64,000 nt of DNA from Rhizobium sp. P40RR-XXII (GCF_012641405.1 NZ_JABAII010000003.1:477860-541859); one strand, 5' to 3'; numbered from the stretch's first letter, positions 16,999 to 25,130 are shown. Notes: a model not told the origin generated them from the letters alone. Numbers and translations: made by a program.

Positions 16999-18192
16999 AT
17001 GGACGCTCAGACGGTCGCCAGCCGGCGCAGCCAAAAGGTTTGGCTTTCGGCCGATTGCGGCAATTTCGATCATTTCAAGAGCGTGGTCGAAAAGACCGCC
17101 AATCCGACGGACTGGCCGTCGGCGCCGGGGATCGAGAAAAACATCCTCATTTATGATGGTGACAAGGTTCGCAGCGCCGCCGGAAATGAAGACGAACGCC
17201 GCGCCCTGATGGCCGAGTGGGTCGAGGCCTTCACCTCAGGCCCCGGCATCGTCGTCATCAAGGATGCCATGCCGGATACGGCAGTTGTCGATCGCGCAAC
17301 CACTGTATTCGAAGCCATTGTCCGTGAGGAAAAGGAGAGGGGCAAAGGCGCTGGCGACCACTTCGCCAAGCCCGGCGCCAATGACCGTATCTGGAATGCC
17401 CTGGAAAAGCACTGCCTGTCGGACCCCGAGAATTTTGCCCGCTACTACGCCTCGACCACCGTCGCCATGGTGTCGGAAGCTTGGCTTGGCGTCGGCTATC
17501 AGATGACCGCGCAGATGAACCGCGTCAATCCAGGCGGCACTGCACAGAAGCCGCATCGCGATTATCATCTGGGCTTCATGTCGCCGCAGCAGATGCAGGC
17601 CTATCCCGGCCATATCCATGCCGTTTCACCGCTTTTGACGTTGCAGGGAGCGGTCGCGCATTGCGATATGCCGCTCGAAAGCGGGCCGACGCTGTTCCTG
17701 CCCTATTCGCAGACCTTCTTCGAAGGCTATATTGCCTTTGGTCGTCCGGAGTTCCAGGCTTATTTCGCCGAGCATCACGTGCAATTGCCGCTGAAGAAGG
17801 GGGATGCCGTCTTCTTCAATCCGGCGGTCATGCATGGAGCCGGCAACAATGTCTCGAAAGACATCTACCGTATGGCCAATCTCCTGCAGGTGTCGTCGGC
17901 CTTCGGGCGGGCGATGGAGAGCGTCAACCGTACCCGCATGTCGATCACGGTCTATCCCTCCCTTCTCGCCGCGCTCGATGCCGGCACGCTGAGCCGTGCC
18001 GAGATCGCCAATGTGATCGCATCGACGGCCGAGGGCTACGCCTTCCCGACCAATCTCGACAGCGATCCGCCTGTCGGCGGTCTCGCACCGAAGACCCAGG
18101 CGCAGATCATGGCTGAGGCGATCGATGCCGGGACGGACGCCGGGCGGTTTGCCGAACTGATCGCCGCCCATGCCGCACGCAGGGAGGCTTGA
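16999..18192 (+). CDS. Phytanoyl-CoA dioxygenase family Fe(II)/2-oxoglutarate oxygenase
   Basis: A 397-residue protein of the PhyH family. The iron-binding triad is visible: H186 and D188 in QKPHRDYH and H279 in VMHGAGNN; R291 after KDIY is placed to hold 2-oxoglutarate. GGGAGGAGATC upstream sets the ATG at 16999. It ends seven bases before the SDR start, so the two enzymes probably act in sequence: hydroxylation of a small organic substrate, then oxidation of the alcohol. The substrate is unknown; family members hydroxylate fatty acyl-CoAs, ectoine and various natural products. Confidence 0.87.
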   Translation: MDAQTVASRRSQKVWLSADCGNFDHFKSVVEKTANPTDWPSAPGIEKNILIYDGDKVRSAAGNEDERRALMAEWVEAFTSGPGIVVIKDAMPDTAVVDRATTVFEAIVREEKERGKGAGDHFAKPGANDRIWNALEKHCLSDPENFARYYASTTVAMVSEAWLGVGYQMTAQMNRVNPGGTAQKPHRDYHLGFMSPQQMQAYPGHIHAVSPLLTLQGAVAHCDMPLESGPTLFLPYSQTFFEGYIAFGRPEFQAYFAEHHVQLPLKKGDAVFFNPAVMHGAGNNVSKDIYRMANLLQVSSAFGRAMESVNRTRMSITVYPSLLAALDAGTLSRAEIANVIASTAEGYAFPTNLDSDPPVGGLAPKTQAQIMAEAIDAGTDAGRFAELIAAHAARREA

Positions 18193-18199
18193 GGATCCG

Positions 18200-19009
18200 A
18201 TGAGCCGACTGGATGGAAAATTTGCCGTCGTCACCGGCGGCACGCAAGGCCTGGGTGCGGAAGTTGCGCGGCTCTTTGCCGAACGGGGTGCTGCCGGTCT
18301 GACGATTTGCGGCCGCAGCACCGGCAAGGGCGAAGCCAAGGCGCGGGAAATTGGTGACCGCTATAAGATGCCGGTTGATTTCGTTACGGCAGATCTCGGC
18401 GAGGTCGAGGACTGCCGCAAAGTCATCGCGACGGCGGTCGAAAAATTCGGCCGCATCGATGCGCTCGTCAATGTCGCTGCCATCACCGACCGCGGCACCA
18501 TTCTCGATACCGATCCGGATCTGTTCGACCGGATGTTTGCCATCAACGTGCGTGCACCCTTCTTCCTGATGCAGGACGCGATCAAGAATATGATCGCCAA
18601 TGGCATCGAAGGCACCATCGTCAACATCTCCTCGATGTCGTCGATGGCCGGCCAGCCCTTCATCAGCGCCTATTGCTCCTCCAAGGGCGCGCTCGACACG
18701 CTGACCCGAAATACCGCCTTCGCGTTGCTCAGAAACCGGATCAGGGTCAACGCGCTGAATATCGGCTGGATGTCGAGCGACGGCGAGGATCGCATTCAAC
18801 GCGAATATCATGGTGCCGCGGAGGATTGGCTGGCAAAGGCGGCTGCAGCTCTGCCATTCGGCCGGCTCGTCGACCCGGCGGAGGTCGCGCGCGCCGTCGC
18901 TTTCCTGTCGTCAGAGGAATCCGGCCTGATGACCGGTGCCACGATCAACTTCGATCAGTCGATCTGGGGCGCCTATGAGGGATCGCCGCATCCACAGAAA
19001 GCGATGTGA
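18200..19009 (+). CDS. Short-chain dehydrogenase/reductase
   Basis: A 269-residue classical SDR: nucleotide-binding TGGTQGLG at residues 12-19, NVAA near 91, and catalytic Y158-CSS-K162 with serines at 144-145. It would oxidise or reduce an alcohol/carbonyl with NAD(P). ATG 18200 follows AGGCTTGAGGATCC and gives the usual SDR N-terminus. Co-transcribed with the dioxygenase. Confidence 0.9.
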   Translation: MSRLDGKFAVVTGGTQGLGAEVARLFAERGAAGLTICGRSTGKGEAKAREIGDRYKMPVDFVTADLGEVEDCRKVIATAVEKFGRIDALVNVAAITDRGTILDTDPDLFDRMFAINVRAPFFLMQDAIKNMIANGIEGTIVNISSMSSMAGQPFISAYCSSKGALDTLTRNTAFALLRNRIRVNALNIGWMSSDGEDRIQREYHGAAEDWLAKAAAALPFGRLVDPAEVARAVAFLSSEESGLMTGATINFDQSIWGAYEGSPHPQKAM

Positions 19010-19049
19010 CACGGATAGATTGGCGGGAGGGAAATCCCTTCCGCTGAGG

Positions 19050-19068
19050 GCCGGCGTCGCATGCCGGC
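19050..19068. terminator. Hairpin between convergent SDR and phnM
   Basis: GCCGGC at 19050-19055 and GCCGGC at 19063-19068 (self-complementary halves) form a stem with loop GTCGCAT in the 88-base space between convergent genes. A second smaller stem GGGAAATCCC precedes it. Likely a bidirectional terminator without a strong T tract. Confidence 0.4.
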
Positions 19069-19097
19069 GGGGAGTGCGAGCCGGTCTTGCCTTGAGC

Positions 19098-20252
19098 TTA
19101 GAAGCTCTTGATGGAACCGTCGGACCAAACCATCCTGCCGCCGCGGATCGTGCTGCGAAGCCGCGGCACGCGGCCACGTTCGGCAATCACCAGATCGGCG
19201 CGCAGCCCCTCAGCGATGCGGCCACGATCGTTGAGGCCGAGTGCCTTTGCCGGGTTGGCGCTTGCCAATGCGGCCGAGGCCGGCAGACCGCCTTTGCCGA
19301 TTTCCGCAAGAGCGATCACGGCCGGCAGAATGGCCGATGGATGATAGTCGCTCGCCAGAATATCGAGCACGTCGGCTTCATAGGCTTCGCGTGCGGAAAG
19401 ATTGCCGGAATAGGAAAGGCCGCGCAGCGCATTCGGTGCGCCCATGGCCGTCGCCAATCCCAGCCGCCTTGCTTCGGTCGCCGTCGCGATATTGATCGGA
19501 AACTCGCTGATCGCCGCGCCGAGACTATGCAGGAGCGCGACCTTCTCGATTGTGTCATCGTCATGGGAGGCCAGCGCGACGCCGTTCTCGCGTGCCAATT
19601 CCGCCAGTCCGTTGATGATGTCCATGCTGTCGCCATGTTCGCTGCGCGCAGCCATGCGCTGCTTCACGAGCTCGGCCGCCTGTGACTCGCTGATCTTCTT
19701 GGCCTTCGCCGTGTTGGCGATGTGCAGCTCGATATCGCGGTATTGCCCCTGGCCCGGTGTATGGTCCATGAGCGAAATCAGATGGAGCGCACCGGCATCA
19801 ATCAGGGTCTTCGCTTCTTTCAACGCAGGCAGGAAGGTCACCTCGAAGCGGCCATGGACCCGGTGGTCGATCAGCAACTCCTCGCGCATGGATGCGAGCG
19901 TTTCGACCATCGCGCGGGTATTTTCCGCGGAGCGCACATGGCCATAGGTAGCGGGTGTGAAGGCAACCGCCGCATAGGCTGTCGTCACGCCGTTGGCGGC
20001 AAGCTTCTTGTCGAGGTCGTAGACGCCAAGTTCGAGCGGCATGCGGACATTGACGCGCGGCTCCACGCATTTTTCGATCATATCGCCATGCATGTCGACG
20101 AAGCCGGGCAGCAGAAGCCGTCCATGACCATCTACCTCTGCCCCGTCGACACGCCGTTCGCTGATATCGGCGATCAGCCCGTCTTCGATCCTGATGGCGC
20201 CGCGCTCAATCACGCGGTCCTGCAATACAATTTCAAAATTACTCAGCCACAT
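19098..20252 (-). CDS. phnM: PhnM-type amidohydrolase (ribose methylphosphonate triphosphate diphosphatase family)
   Basis: A 384-residue amidohydrolase matching PhnM along its length: LLLPGFVDMHGDMIEKCVEPR, the central SLMDHTPGQGQYRD, ALASHDDDTIEKV, GAPNALRGLSYSGNLSA and LASDYHPSAI. In C-P lyase pathways PhnM removes pyrophosphate from alpha-D-ribose 1-methylphosphonate 5-triphosphate. No C-P lyase core genes are in the window, so this copy may be an orphan or act on another phospho-sugar together with the PfkB kinase nearby. GAGGACGAGCAAGACG precedes its start. It is downstream of the 53-residue gene and of two PhnF-type palindromes. Confidence 0.88.
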   Translation of the reverse strand: MWLSNFEIVLQDRVIERGAIRIEDGLIADISERRVDGAEVDGHGRLLLPGFVDMHGDMIEKCVEPRVNVRMPLELGVYDLDKKLAANGVTTAYAAVAFTPATYGHVRSAENTRAMVETLASMREELLIDHRVHGRFEVTFLPALKEAKTLIDAGALHLISLMDHTPGQGQYRDIELHIANTAKAKKISESQAAELVKQRMAARSEHGDSMDIINGLAELARENGVALASHDDDTIEKVALLHSLGAAISEFPINIATATEARRLGLATAMGAPNALRGLSYSGNLSAREAYEADVLDILASDYHPSAILPAVIALAEIGKGGLPASAALASANPAKALGLNDRGRIAEGLRADLVIAERGRVPRLRSTIRGGRMVWSDGSIKSF

Positions 20253-20295
20253 CGTCTTGCTCGTCCTCGATCTTGATGGCTTGCAGGTGCAATTC

Positions 20296-20457
20296 CTAAT
20301 CGATCAATGCCTTTACATCGTCCGGATGATGAAAGACACCGATCATCGCAACGCCGGACGCTTTGAGCTGCGCCGACCGGCCGGCGGCGAGAATTTCCAG
20401 CGCCTGTGCGTGGGTATAGGATGCGCTGACTGGATTGCCGGTCTTCTCCTCAGTCAT
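20296..20457 (-). CDS. Small 53-residue protein resembling the PhnL C-terminus
   Basis: ATG at 20457 has GAGGA seven bases upstream and opens a 53-residue frame ending 43 bases before phnM. Its second half, LKASGVAMIGVFHHPDDVK, resembles the H-loop region of PhnL (TRGAAIVGIFHDEAVR in E. coli), while the first half (MTEEKTGNPVSASYTHAQAL) does not look like an ATPase. It may be a separate small protein of phnM loci or the tail of a lost PhnL/ABC ATPase gene. The good ribosome site and operator upstream argue that it is expressed. Confidence 0.6.
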   Translation of the reverse strand: MTEEKTGNPVSASYTHAQALEILAAGRSAQLKASGVAMIGVFHHPDDVKALID

Positions 20458-20502
20458 CGTCTTGTCCTCGGCCTTGGGATTCGTTGTGGCGAGTCTTCAA
20501 AT

Positions 20503-20533
20503 ATTCGAATGAGAACTATAATCATTCGAATGA
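20503..20533. promoter_or_regulatory. Two ATTCGAAT palindromes upstream of small gene and phnM (PhnF-type operator)
   Basis: ATTCGAAT at 20503-20510 and the 12-base perfect palindrome TCATTCGAATGA at 20522-20533 are 20 bases apart, about two helical turns, and 45-75 bases upstream of the 53-residue gene. The same core is found in front of the phnF-like gene at 21758-21775. They are the likely operator of that GntR/HutC repressor for the phnM unit. Confidence 0.6.
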
Positions 20534-20588
20534 ATTGTCCACGACGTTTTCAGGCATAAGGAGCGATTTCTGAGGCGCCGCGAAATCC

Positions 20589-21389
20589 TCAGTCGCCGCG
20601 CCGGCGTAGCCATTCCGCCGTGATGCGGCTTGCTTCATAGGCGGCCGCCGCTGGCGCCTGCCCTTCCACCAAGGCAAAGAGAAAAGACCCTGCAAAGCGG
20701 TCGCCGGCGCCGATCGTGTTTGCCGTGTCGACCTTCGCTGCCGGTTCGACCTCAACGGCCTTTAAGCCGTCAAACAGCGTGATCGGGCGCGTGCCGTCGG
20801 TGAGCACGAGCATCTTCAGGCGCGGACCGGCGATCTGCCCGGCGCGCTGCCAGGCAAGCGTCAGATCATCCGCAACGTCGTCACGCGAGGAAATGACATA
20901 ATCGGAAGGGCGGGATGTCGCGGGCCGGAGGGGGAATTGCGAGATAACGAGGGGCTGGGCGTCGATCTGTTCGACAAGGTTTTTGTCGAGAGCAATAGCA
21001 TTGATATAGACGCCGGCGCCTGACAGTTTCCCAGTGACCGTGAGCGGCTGGGATCGTCCGGCCGGCGCGATGATCGTCCGCTCTCCATTCGGCTCGAGGA
21101 AAATTTCCAGTGGCGCGGTTTCTCCCGGGACCATCGCTATGTAGCTGGTGTCGAAGCCGGCTGCTGCCAGCGATTCGAGCGCCGCTTGCCCTTGTGTGTC
21201 CTGCATCAGCCGCGAGACGATGGCGACATCGGCTCCCAACTCAAGTAACTGCCGCCCGGTATAGAAGGCGCCACCGCCGAGACGGGTTGTTTGGGACGAA
21301 AATTGCATCCGTCCGCCTGGAACCAGCGGAGCATCCAACTGCCATATGCGATCGTGGTTTACCGATCCGATAACGATTATTCGGGGCAT
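20589..21389 (-). CDS. PfkB-family carbohydrate kinase
   Basis: A 266-residue ribokinase-like kinase: N-terminal IIVIGSVNHDRIWQLD, glycine pair region TRLGGGAFYTGRQLLELGADV, and the C-terminal anion-hole motif NTIGAGDRFAGSFLFAL with the catalytic Asp in GAGD. It phosphorylates a sugar or nucleoside at a hydroxymethyl group. ATG 21389 gives MPRIIVIG; a TTG seven codons upstream is possible. Starts eight bases after the stop of a truncated permease, which fits an ABC-transporter/kinase operon that lost its transporter. Confidence 0.85.
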   Translation of the reverse strand: MPRIIVIGSVNHDRIWQLDAPLVPGGRMQFSSQTTRLGGGAFYTGRQLLELGADVAIVSRLMQDTQGQAALESLAAAGFDTSYIAMVPGETAPLEIFLEPNGERTIIAPAGRSQPLTVTGKLSGAGVYINAIALDKNLVEQIDAQPLVISQFPLRPATSRPSDYVISSRDDVADDLTLAWQRAGQIAGPRLKMLVLTDGTRPITLFDGLKAVEVEPAAKVDTANTIGAGDRFAGSFLFALVEGQAPAAAAYEASRITAEWLRRRGD

Positions 21390-21396
21390 GCTCCGC

Positions 21397-21576
21397 CTAT
21401 CTGCCGTCAATGCCTGGTGCCAGTGCGTCCACGATGAAACGCTGTGCCAGCAGGAACATCAAGAGAACGGGGACGATCGACAATAGGATCGTCGCCATCA
21501 GCGGCCCCATAGCGATCCATGTGCCGAGGAGTGCGGTCGTGCCCGCGATAAATTGACGACGATTAAGCCCTACCAT
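21397..21576 (-). pseudogene. Remnant of a MalG-type ABC permease (C-terminal 50 residues)
   Basis: The 59-codon frame from an ATG at 21576 reads, after MVGLNRR, QFIAGTTALLGTWIAMGPLM and goes on as two hydrophobic stretches ending FLLAQRFIVDALAPGIDGR. This is the conserved C-terminus of sugar ABC permeases of the MalG family. The other 200 or more residues, and any partner permease or binding protein, are absent. GAGGATAAG before the ATG could still allow a small membrane peptide to be made. It is evidence of a deletion between the phnF-like gene and the kinase. Confidence 0.75.
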
Positions 21577-21586
21577 CTTATCCTCG

Positions 21587-21618
21587 ATATCCGACTGGTT
21601 AGTAAAACATTCGGATAT
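21587..21618. promoter_or_regulatory. Inverted repeat upstream of permease remnant
   Basis: ATATCCGA at 21587-21594 and TCGGATAT at 21611-21618 form eight-base arms with a 16-base spacer just upstream of the permease-remnant/kinase unit. The right arm is part of ATTCGGAT, one base from the PhnF-type core, so it may be a degenerate operator or a separate site. Confidence 0.35.
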
Positions 21619-21757
21619 TTATGTAGCATGGCGAATGACACTCATGTGAAGGGAGGTGTGACTAAAGGTCAAAGCCCAATGGAGAAATTGGCTTTGGCTG
21701 TTGTTTGGTGGATTTCGATCATCGGGCAGAGATTGAAAATTAATGCTGTAGCGATAT

Positions 21758-21775
21758 ATGTCATTCGAATGACAT
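21758..21775. promoter_or_regulatory. 18-base perfect palindrome before phnF-like gene
   Basis: ATGTCATTCGAATGACAT is perfectly palindromic and lies 22 bases before the GntR gene at 21798. It shares the TCATTCGAATGA core with the site at 20522-20533, supporting autoregulation plus control of the phnM unit by one dimeric repressor. Confidence 0.65.
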
Positions 21776-21797
21776 GGGTTGAATTCGGAAAGCAGGC

Positions 21798-22556
21798 ATG
21801 GAGAAGAAATTGCTGCACGGGCAATGGCAACAGGTCGAGAGCGACATTGCCGAGGATATTCTGACAGGCCGCCTGTCATCCAAGGCGCAGCTTCCGACCG
21901 AATCCGACCTGATGGAACGTTTCGGTGTCGGCCGCCACAGCATACGACGCGCCATTTCCCGGCTCGAAAGCCGAGGGCTCGTGCTGGTCGAGCAGGGGCG
22001 CGGAACCTTTGTCAGGGATAGCCGCCTCGACTACCGCCTGTCGGAACGCACGCGCTTTTCCCAGAACCTGCTCGATCAGGGCAGGGAGCCGCTTGGGCAG
22101 GCCATTCATGAAGAGGTGGTTCCGGCTTCCGAGATGATCGCGGAGGCTTTGCGGCTTCCCCATGGCGAGCCCGTCTATCATATCGTCCGGCGTGGGTTTG
22201 CCGACGAGGAGCCGATCAACTATTCGCACGCCTACTATCCGGTGCGCCGCTTTCCGGGCTTCGACGAGGCGCGGCGCAGCGGGCGTAGCGTAACCGTCAT
22301 TCTGGCCGAATATGGCATCCCCGACTATATCCGCCTGCGCACCGATATCGTCGTTCGTCTGCCGACAAGCGAGGAGGCCAAGCAGCTCTGCCAGTCCATG
22401 TCCCAGCCGGTGGCCGTATCGAGAAAAGTGGACGTCGATCTCAAGGGTACGCCGATCTCCTATTCCGAGTCTGTATGGCCGGGCGAGCGCATACAATTCT
22501 CGATCGACAATACCAGCCAGCTTCTGGATGTGCTTGCGCGCGGTGATGCCGGCTGA
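21798..22556 (+). CDS. phnF: PhnF-like GntR/HutC-family repressor
   Basis: A 252-residue regulator: winged helix (DIAEDILTGRLSSKAQLPTE, then LMERFGVGRHSIRRAISRLE) and a C-terminal UTRA ligand domain (EPVYHIVRRGFADEEPINYSHAYYP, PISYSESVWPGERIQFSID). The PhnF assignment rests on these segments and on the phnM neighbour. Divergent from the decayed transporter/kinase genes. ATG 21798 fits the family start. Confidence 0.82.
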   Translation: MEKKLLHGQWQQVESDIAEDILTGRLSSKAQLPTESDLMERFGVGRHSIRRAISRLESRGLVLVEQGRGTFVRDSRLDYRLSERTRFSQNLLDQGREPLGQAIHEEVVPASEMIAEALRLPHGEPVYHIVRRGFADEEPINYSHAYYPVRRFPGFDEARRSGRSVTVILAEYGIPDYIRLRTDIVVRLPTSEEAKQLCQSMSQPVAVSRKVDVDLKGTPISYSESVWPGERIQFSIDNTSQLLDVLARGDAG

Positions 22557-22652
22557 ACGGATCGGCTCTACGCGGCTTGCGCCTGTGCGACGCTGAATGA
22601 CGCCCCCGGCGCGATATGCTAATGTAACGGCCTGTGAGGCGCGCAGGGGATC

Positions 22653-23471
22653 ATGGCAATGTTGGAGACGGACAAGGTATTCGCCGGCTCGATTCCGGAA
22701 AACTACGACCGTTATATCGTGCCGCTGATTTTCGAGCCGTTCGCCGCGGATCTTGCGCGACGGGCAGCGTCACTGGCACCGGACGCGGTCCTCGAAATTG
22801 CCGCGGGAACCGGGGTCGTCACCCGCGCATTGGCGCCCAAGCTGTCCCCTGATACAAGCTACGTCGTTACCGACCTCAACCAGCCGATGCTCGACTATGC
22901 GGCTTCGCAGCAACCGCCAGACAGCCGCATCATTTGGCGGCAAGCAGACGCCATGACGCTGCCGTTTGAAAATGCGGCCTTCGATCTCGTCTTTTGCCAA
23001 TTCGGCGCGATGTTCTTTCCAGATCGCATCGCGGCCTATCGTGAAGCAAAGCGCGTTCTGAAGCCTGGGGGACATTTCCTGTTCAACGTCTGGGATCGCA
23101 TCGAGGAGAATATCTTTGCGGATGACGTGACGAACGCGCTGGCCCGGATTTTCCCGAACGATCCGCCGCGCTTTCTGGCACGTACCCCGCATGGCTATCA
23201 CGATATGGACCGGATTCGCAGCGATCTCGAGAATGCAGGTTTCGCCGATGTGACGATCGAAACGAGAGCCGAACAGAGCCGCGCATCCTCGCCGCGCCTA
23301 CCGGCCGTAGCCTATTGTCAGGGAACGCTTCTTCGCAACGAAATCGAAGCCAGAGAAGCGGGAAGCCTGGAGGCTGCAACCGATTACGCCGCATCCGTGA
23401 TAACAGACAGACATGGCAATGGCGAAGTTGCCGCCAAGATTCAGGCGCATATAATCTTGACCACGGCCTAA
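22653..23471 (+). CDS. Class I SAM-dependent methyltransferase
   Basis: A 272-residue UbiE-like methyltransferase: motif I VLEIAAGTGVVTRAL near residue 48, the acidic VVTDLNQPML loop, LPFENAAFDLVFCQFGAMFFPDR, and EAKRVLKPGGHFLFNVWD. The acceptor is unknown. Monocistronic, between phnF and a repeat element. Confidence 0.88.
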   Translation: MAMLETDKVFAGSIPENYDRYIVPLIFEPFAADLARRAASLAPDAVLEIAAGTGVVTRALAPKLSPDTSYVVTDLNQPMLDYAASQQPPDSRIIWRQADAMTLPFENAAFDLVFCQFGAMFFPDRIAAYREAKRVLKPGGHFLFNVWDRIEENIFADDVTNALARIFPNDPPRFLARTPHGYHDMDRIRSDLENAGFADVTIETRAEQSRASSPRLPAVAYCQGTLLRNEIEAREAGSLEAATDYAASVITDRHGNGEVAAKIQAHIILTTA

Positions 23472-23483
23472 CGCCTGGAGGGT

Positions 23484-23588
23484 AATGTCGAAAAGTGTAA
23501 ACGGTTTCCGGACGACATCATGCTCCATCTATATGATTTCAACACGGATTCAGATTTTAGGTCATTCGACCTAAAATCATCCGGCGCT
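23484..23588. repeat. Rhizobial intergenic mosaic element with hairpin
   Basis: Sequence of the kind repeated between genes in many rhizobia: GAAAAGTGTAAACGG followed by GGACGACATCATGCTC, then a strong hairpin GATTTTAGGTC-ATTC-GACCTAAAATC at 23553-23578 and ATCCGGCGCT. It lies between the convergent methyltransferase and DedA genes and probably also ends transcription. The family assignment is from memory of such repeats. Confidence 0.55.
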
Positions 23589-23628
23589 AAGGAATATCAG
23601 CCGATGAGGACGGCAGCGCCGTCCGCGT

Positions 23629-24252
23629 TCAGCCTTTGACGGTCTTGTTCCTGATGCCCACGACGAACAAGACTACGCCCTCGGCCGCAATGATCGCCAT
23701 TGCGGCCCACAAGCCGATCTGTGTTACGTCTCTTCCGCTGCGGCGCAGGGCATAGCCGAGGCACAGGAAAGACCCATTCCACATCAAGCAACCAAGCGAT
23801 GTCGCCGCCAGGAAGGTTCGGGGGTCAAGCCGCAAAGCGCCGGCCGGCAGGGCCAGATAGATCCTGACCGCGGGAATGACCTGACCAGACAGCGTTACCC
23901 AGAAATGGTTGCGGCGGTAAGTACCGGCCAGCCGATCGTAGAAGGATAGCTTTAGCAACAGGTATCCGCCATAGCGAGCGACAACCCGCCGCACCCTTCG
24001 CGGCCCGAATACCCAACCAATGCCATACCAGCCAAGTCCGCCAGTGACGGAACCTGCCGTTACTGCAGCAATGGATAAGGCAAGCGCAAGAAGATCCGGC
24101 ATCATCAACCCGAGAAGCATGAGAAGGATATAGGATGGAAAAAGTGGGACAAATTTCTCCATGATGGCGAGGCAGAAAATGCCAGCCAGCCCAAAGCTCG
24201 TGAATAGTGTGACGGTGCCGGGAGCTTGCGCCACCAGTTCCTGAGCCGTCAT
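23629..24252 (-). CDS. DedA/VTT-family membrane protein
   Basis: A 207-residue protein with four to six hydrophobic segments and the family features FVPLFPSYILLMLLGL, GGLGWYGIGWVFG and the conserved GQVIPAVRIYLALPAGALRL. DedA proteins handle lipid carriers or membrane lipids. The ATG at 24252 overlaps the stop of the upstream phospholipid-methyltransferase-like gene (ATGA), so both are in one lipid-related operon. Confidence 0.85.
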   Translation of the reverse strand: MTAQELVAQAPGTVTLFTSFGLAGIFCLAIMEKFVPLFPSYILLMLLGLMMPDLLALALSIAAVTAGSVTGGLGWYGIGWVFGPRRVRRVVARYGGYLLLKLSFYDRLAGTYRRNHFWVTLSGQVIPAVRIYLALPAGALRLDPRTFLAATSLGCLMWNGSFLCLGYALRRSGRDVTQIGLWAAMAIIAAEGVVLFVVGIRNKTVKG

Positions 24253-24866
24253 GCGGGCTGCGATCGCGCTAACTCGGCATATTTCGGGACTTTGCAATCC
24301 GCCGCCCTGGAGATCCGGTAGACGGAAGCTGGCGGCAAGTTCCAGATCGTTCCGCCGATCCGCGCTTCTCTGAGCTCCAAGTGACCCAGAATCTGATCCG
24401 GCACAGGACAGCGCGGGCCGTAGGTGATCTGATGAAATGCGCCGCCGGGCCTGAGATGTTTGAAGGCCCCACCCAGGATCGCGCGGATTTCGCGGGACCG
24501 CATGGTACGAAAACCCAATCCGCTGACGACCACACCGAATGAGGTGCCTTTGAACACGTCCGCCTCGCCGATCCGCGTTGCGTCCAAACGGAGCACGCGC
24601 GCCTTGGGGAAGCGCCTTTGCAAAAGTTCGGCGAAATCGGTGTTAAGCTCGACCAGCGTGAGATCGTCCTCGCGCACGCCGCGCTCTAGGAGCGAATAAG
24701 TGAAGGAGCCGGTGCCAGGCCCCAGTTCCATGACCGGGCCGGTGGTTGCCCCAATGCCTTGCGTCATTAAAGCCGAGACGCGCGGGCCTGACGGGGTTAC
24801 CGCCGAAATGGCGCGTGGGTTGCGAAGCCACGCAAGAAGGAACGAGGCGGCATCAGTGATGTACAT
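24249..24866 (-). CDS. Phospholipid N-methyltransferase-like (PmtA-type) methyltransferase
   Basis: About 205 residues: SFLLAWLRNPRAISAVTPSG, SAM motif I VMELGPGTGSFT near residue 45, LTLVELNTDFAELLQRRFP and the aromatic FHQITYGPRCPVP segment, as in rhizobial PmtA-type enzymes that methylate phosphatidylethanolamine. ATG 24866 follows GAGGACGGTCGTC; a TTG five codons earlier is in frame. Coupled to the DedA gene. Confidence 0.83.
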   Translation of the reverse strand: MYITDAASFLLAWLRNPRAISAVTPSGPRVSALMTQGIGATTGPVMELGPGTGSFTYSLLERGVREDDLTLVELNTDFAELLQRRFPKARVLRLDATRIGEADVFKGTSFGVVVSGLGFRTMRSREIRAILGGAFKHLRPGGAFHQITYGPRCPVPDQILGHLELREARIGGTIWNLPPASVYRISRAADCKVPKYAELARSQPA

Positions 24867-25130
24867 GACGACCGTCCTCAAGCGGGGAACGACGATCGGC
24901 CGTTAGGCGGCTAGGAGTAACGAGCATTGGTTCGTCCTTTCGAGATGAGCAAGCGAGATCTTACACACCCAGATTGAGAGAACCTGTCATGTTGAGGGCC
25001 TTCAAAAAGCCGCACGCGCTGTTCCTCGCTGGAATCGGGGGCAATGAGGCGATCTTTGCAAGGTTATCTCAATGCAGCGATGCTACCATTTGAATGCCCT
25101 ATCGATGCGGGCGGGGATGGAGTTTACTGA

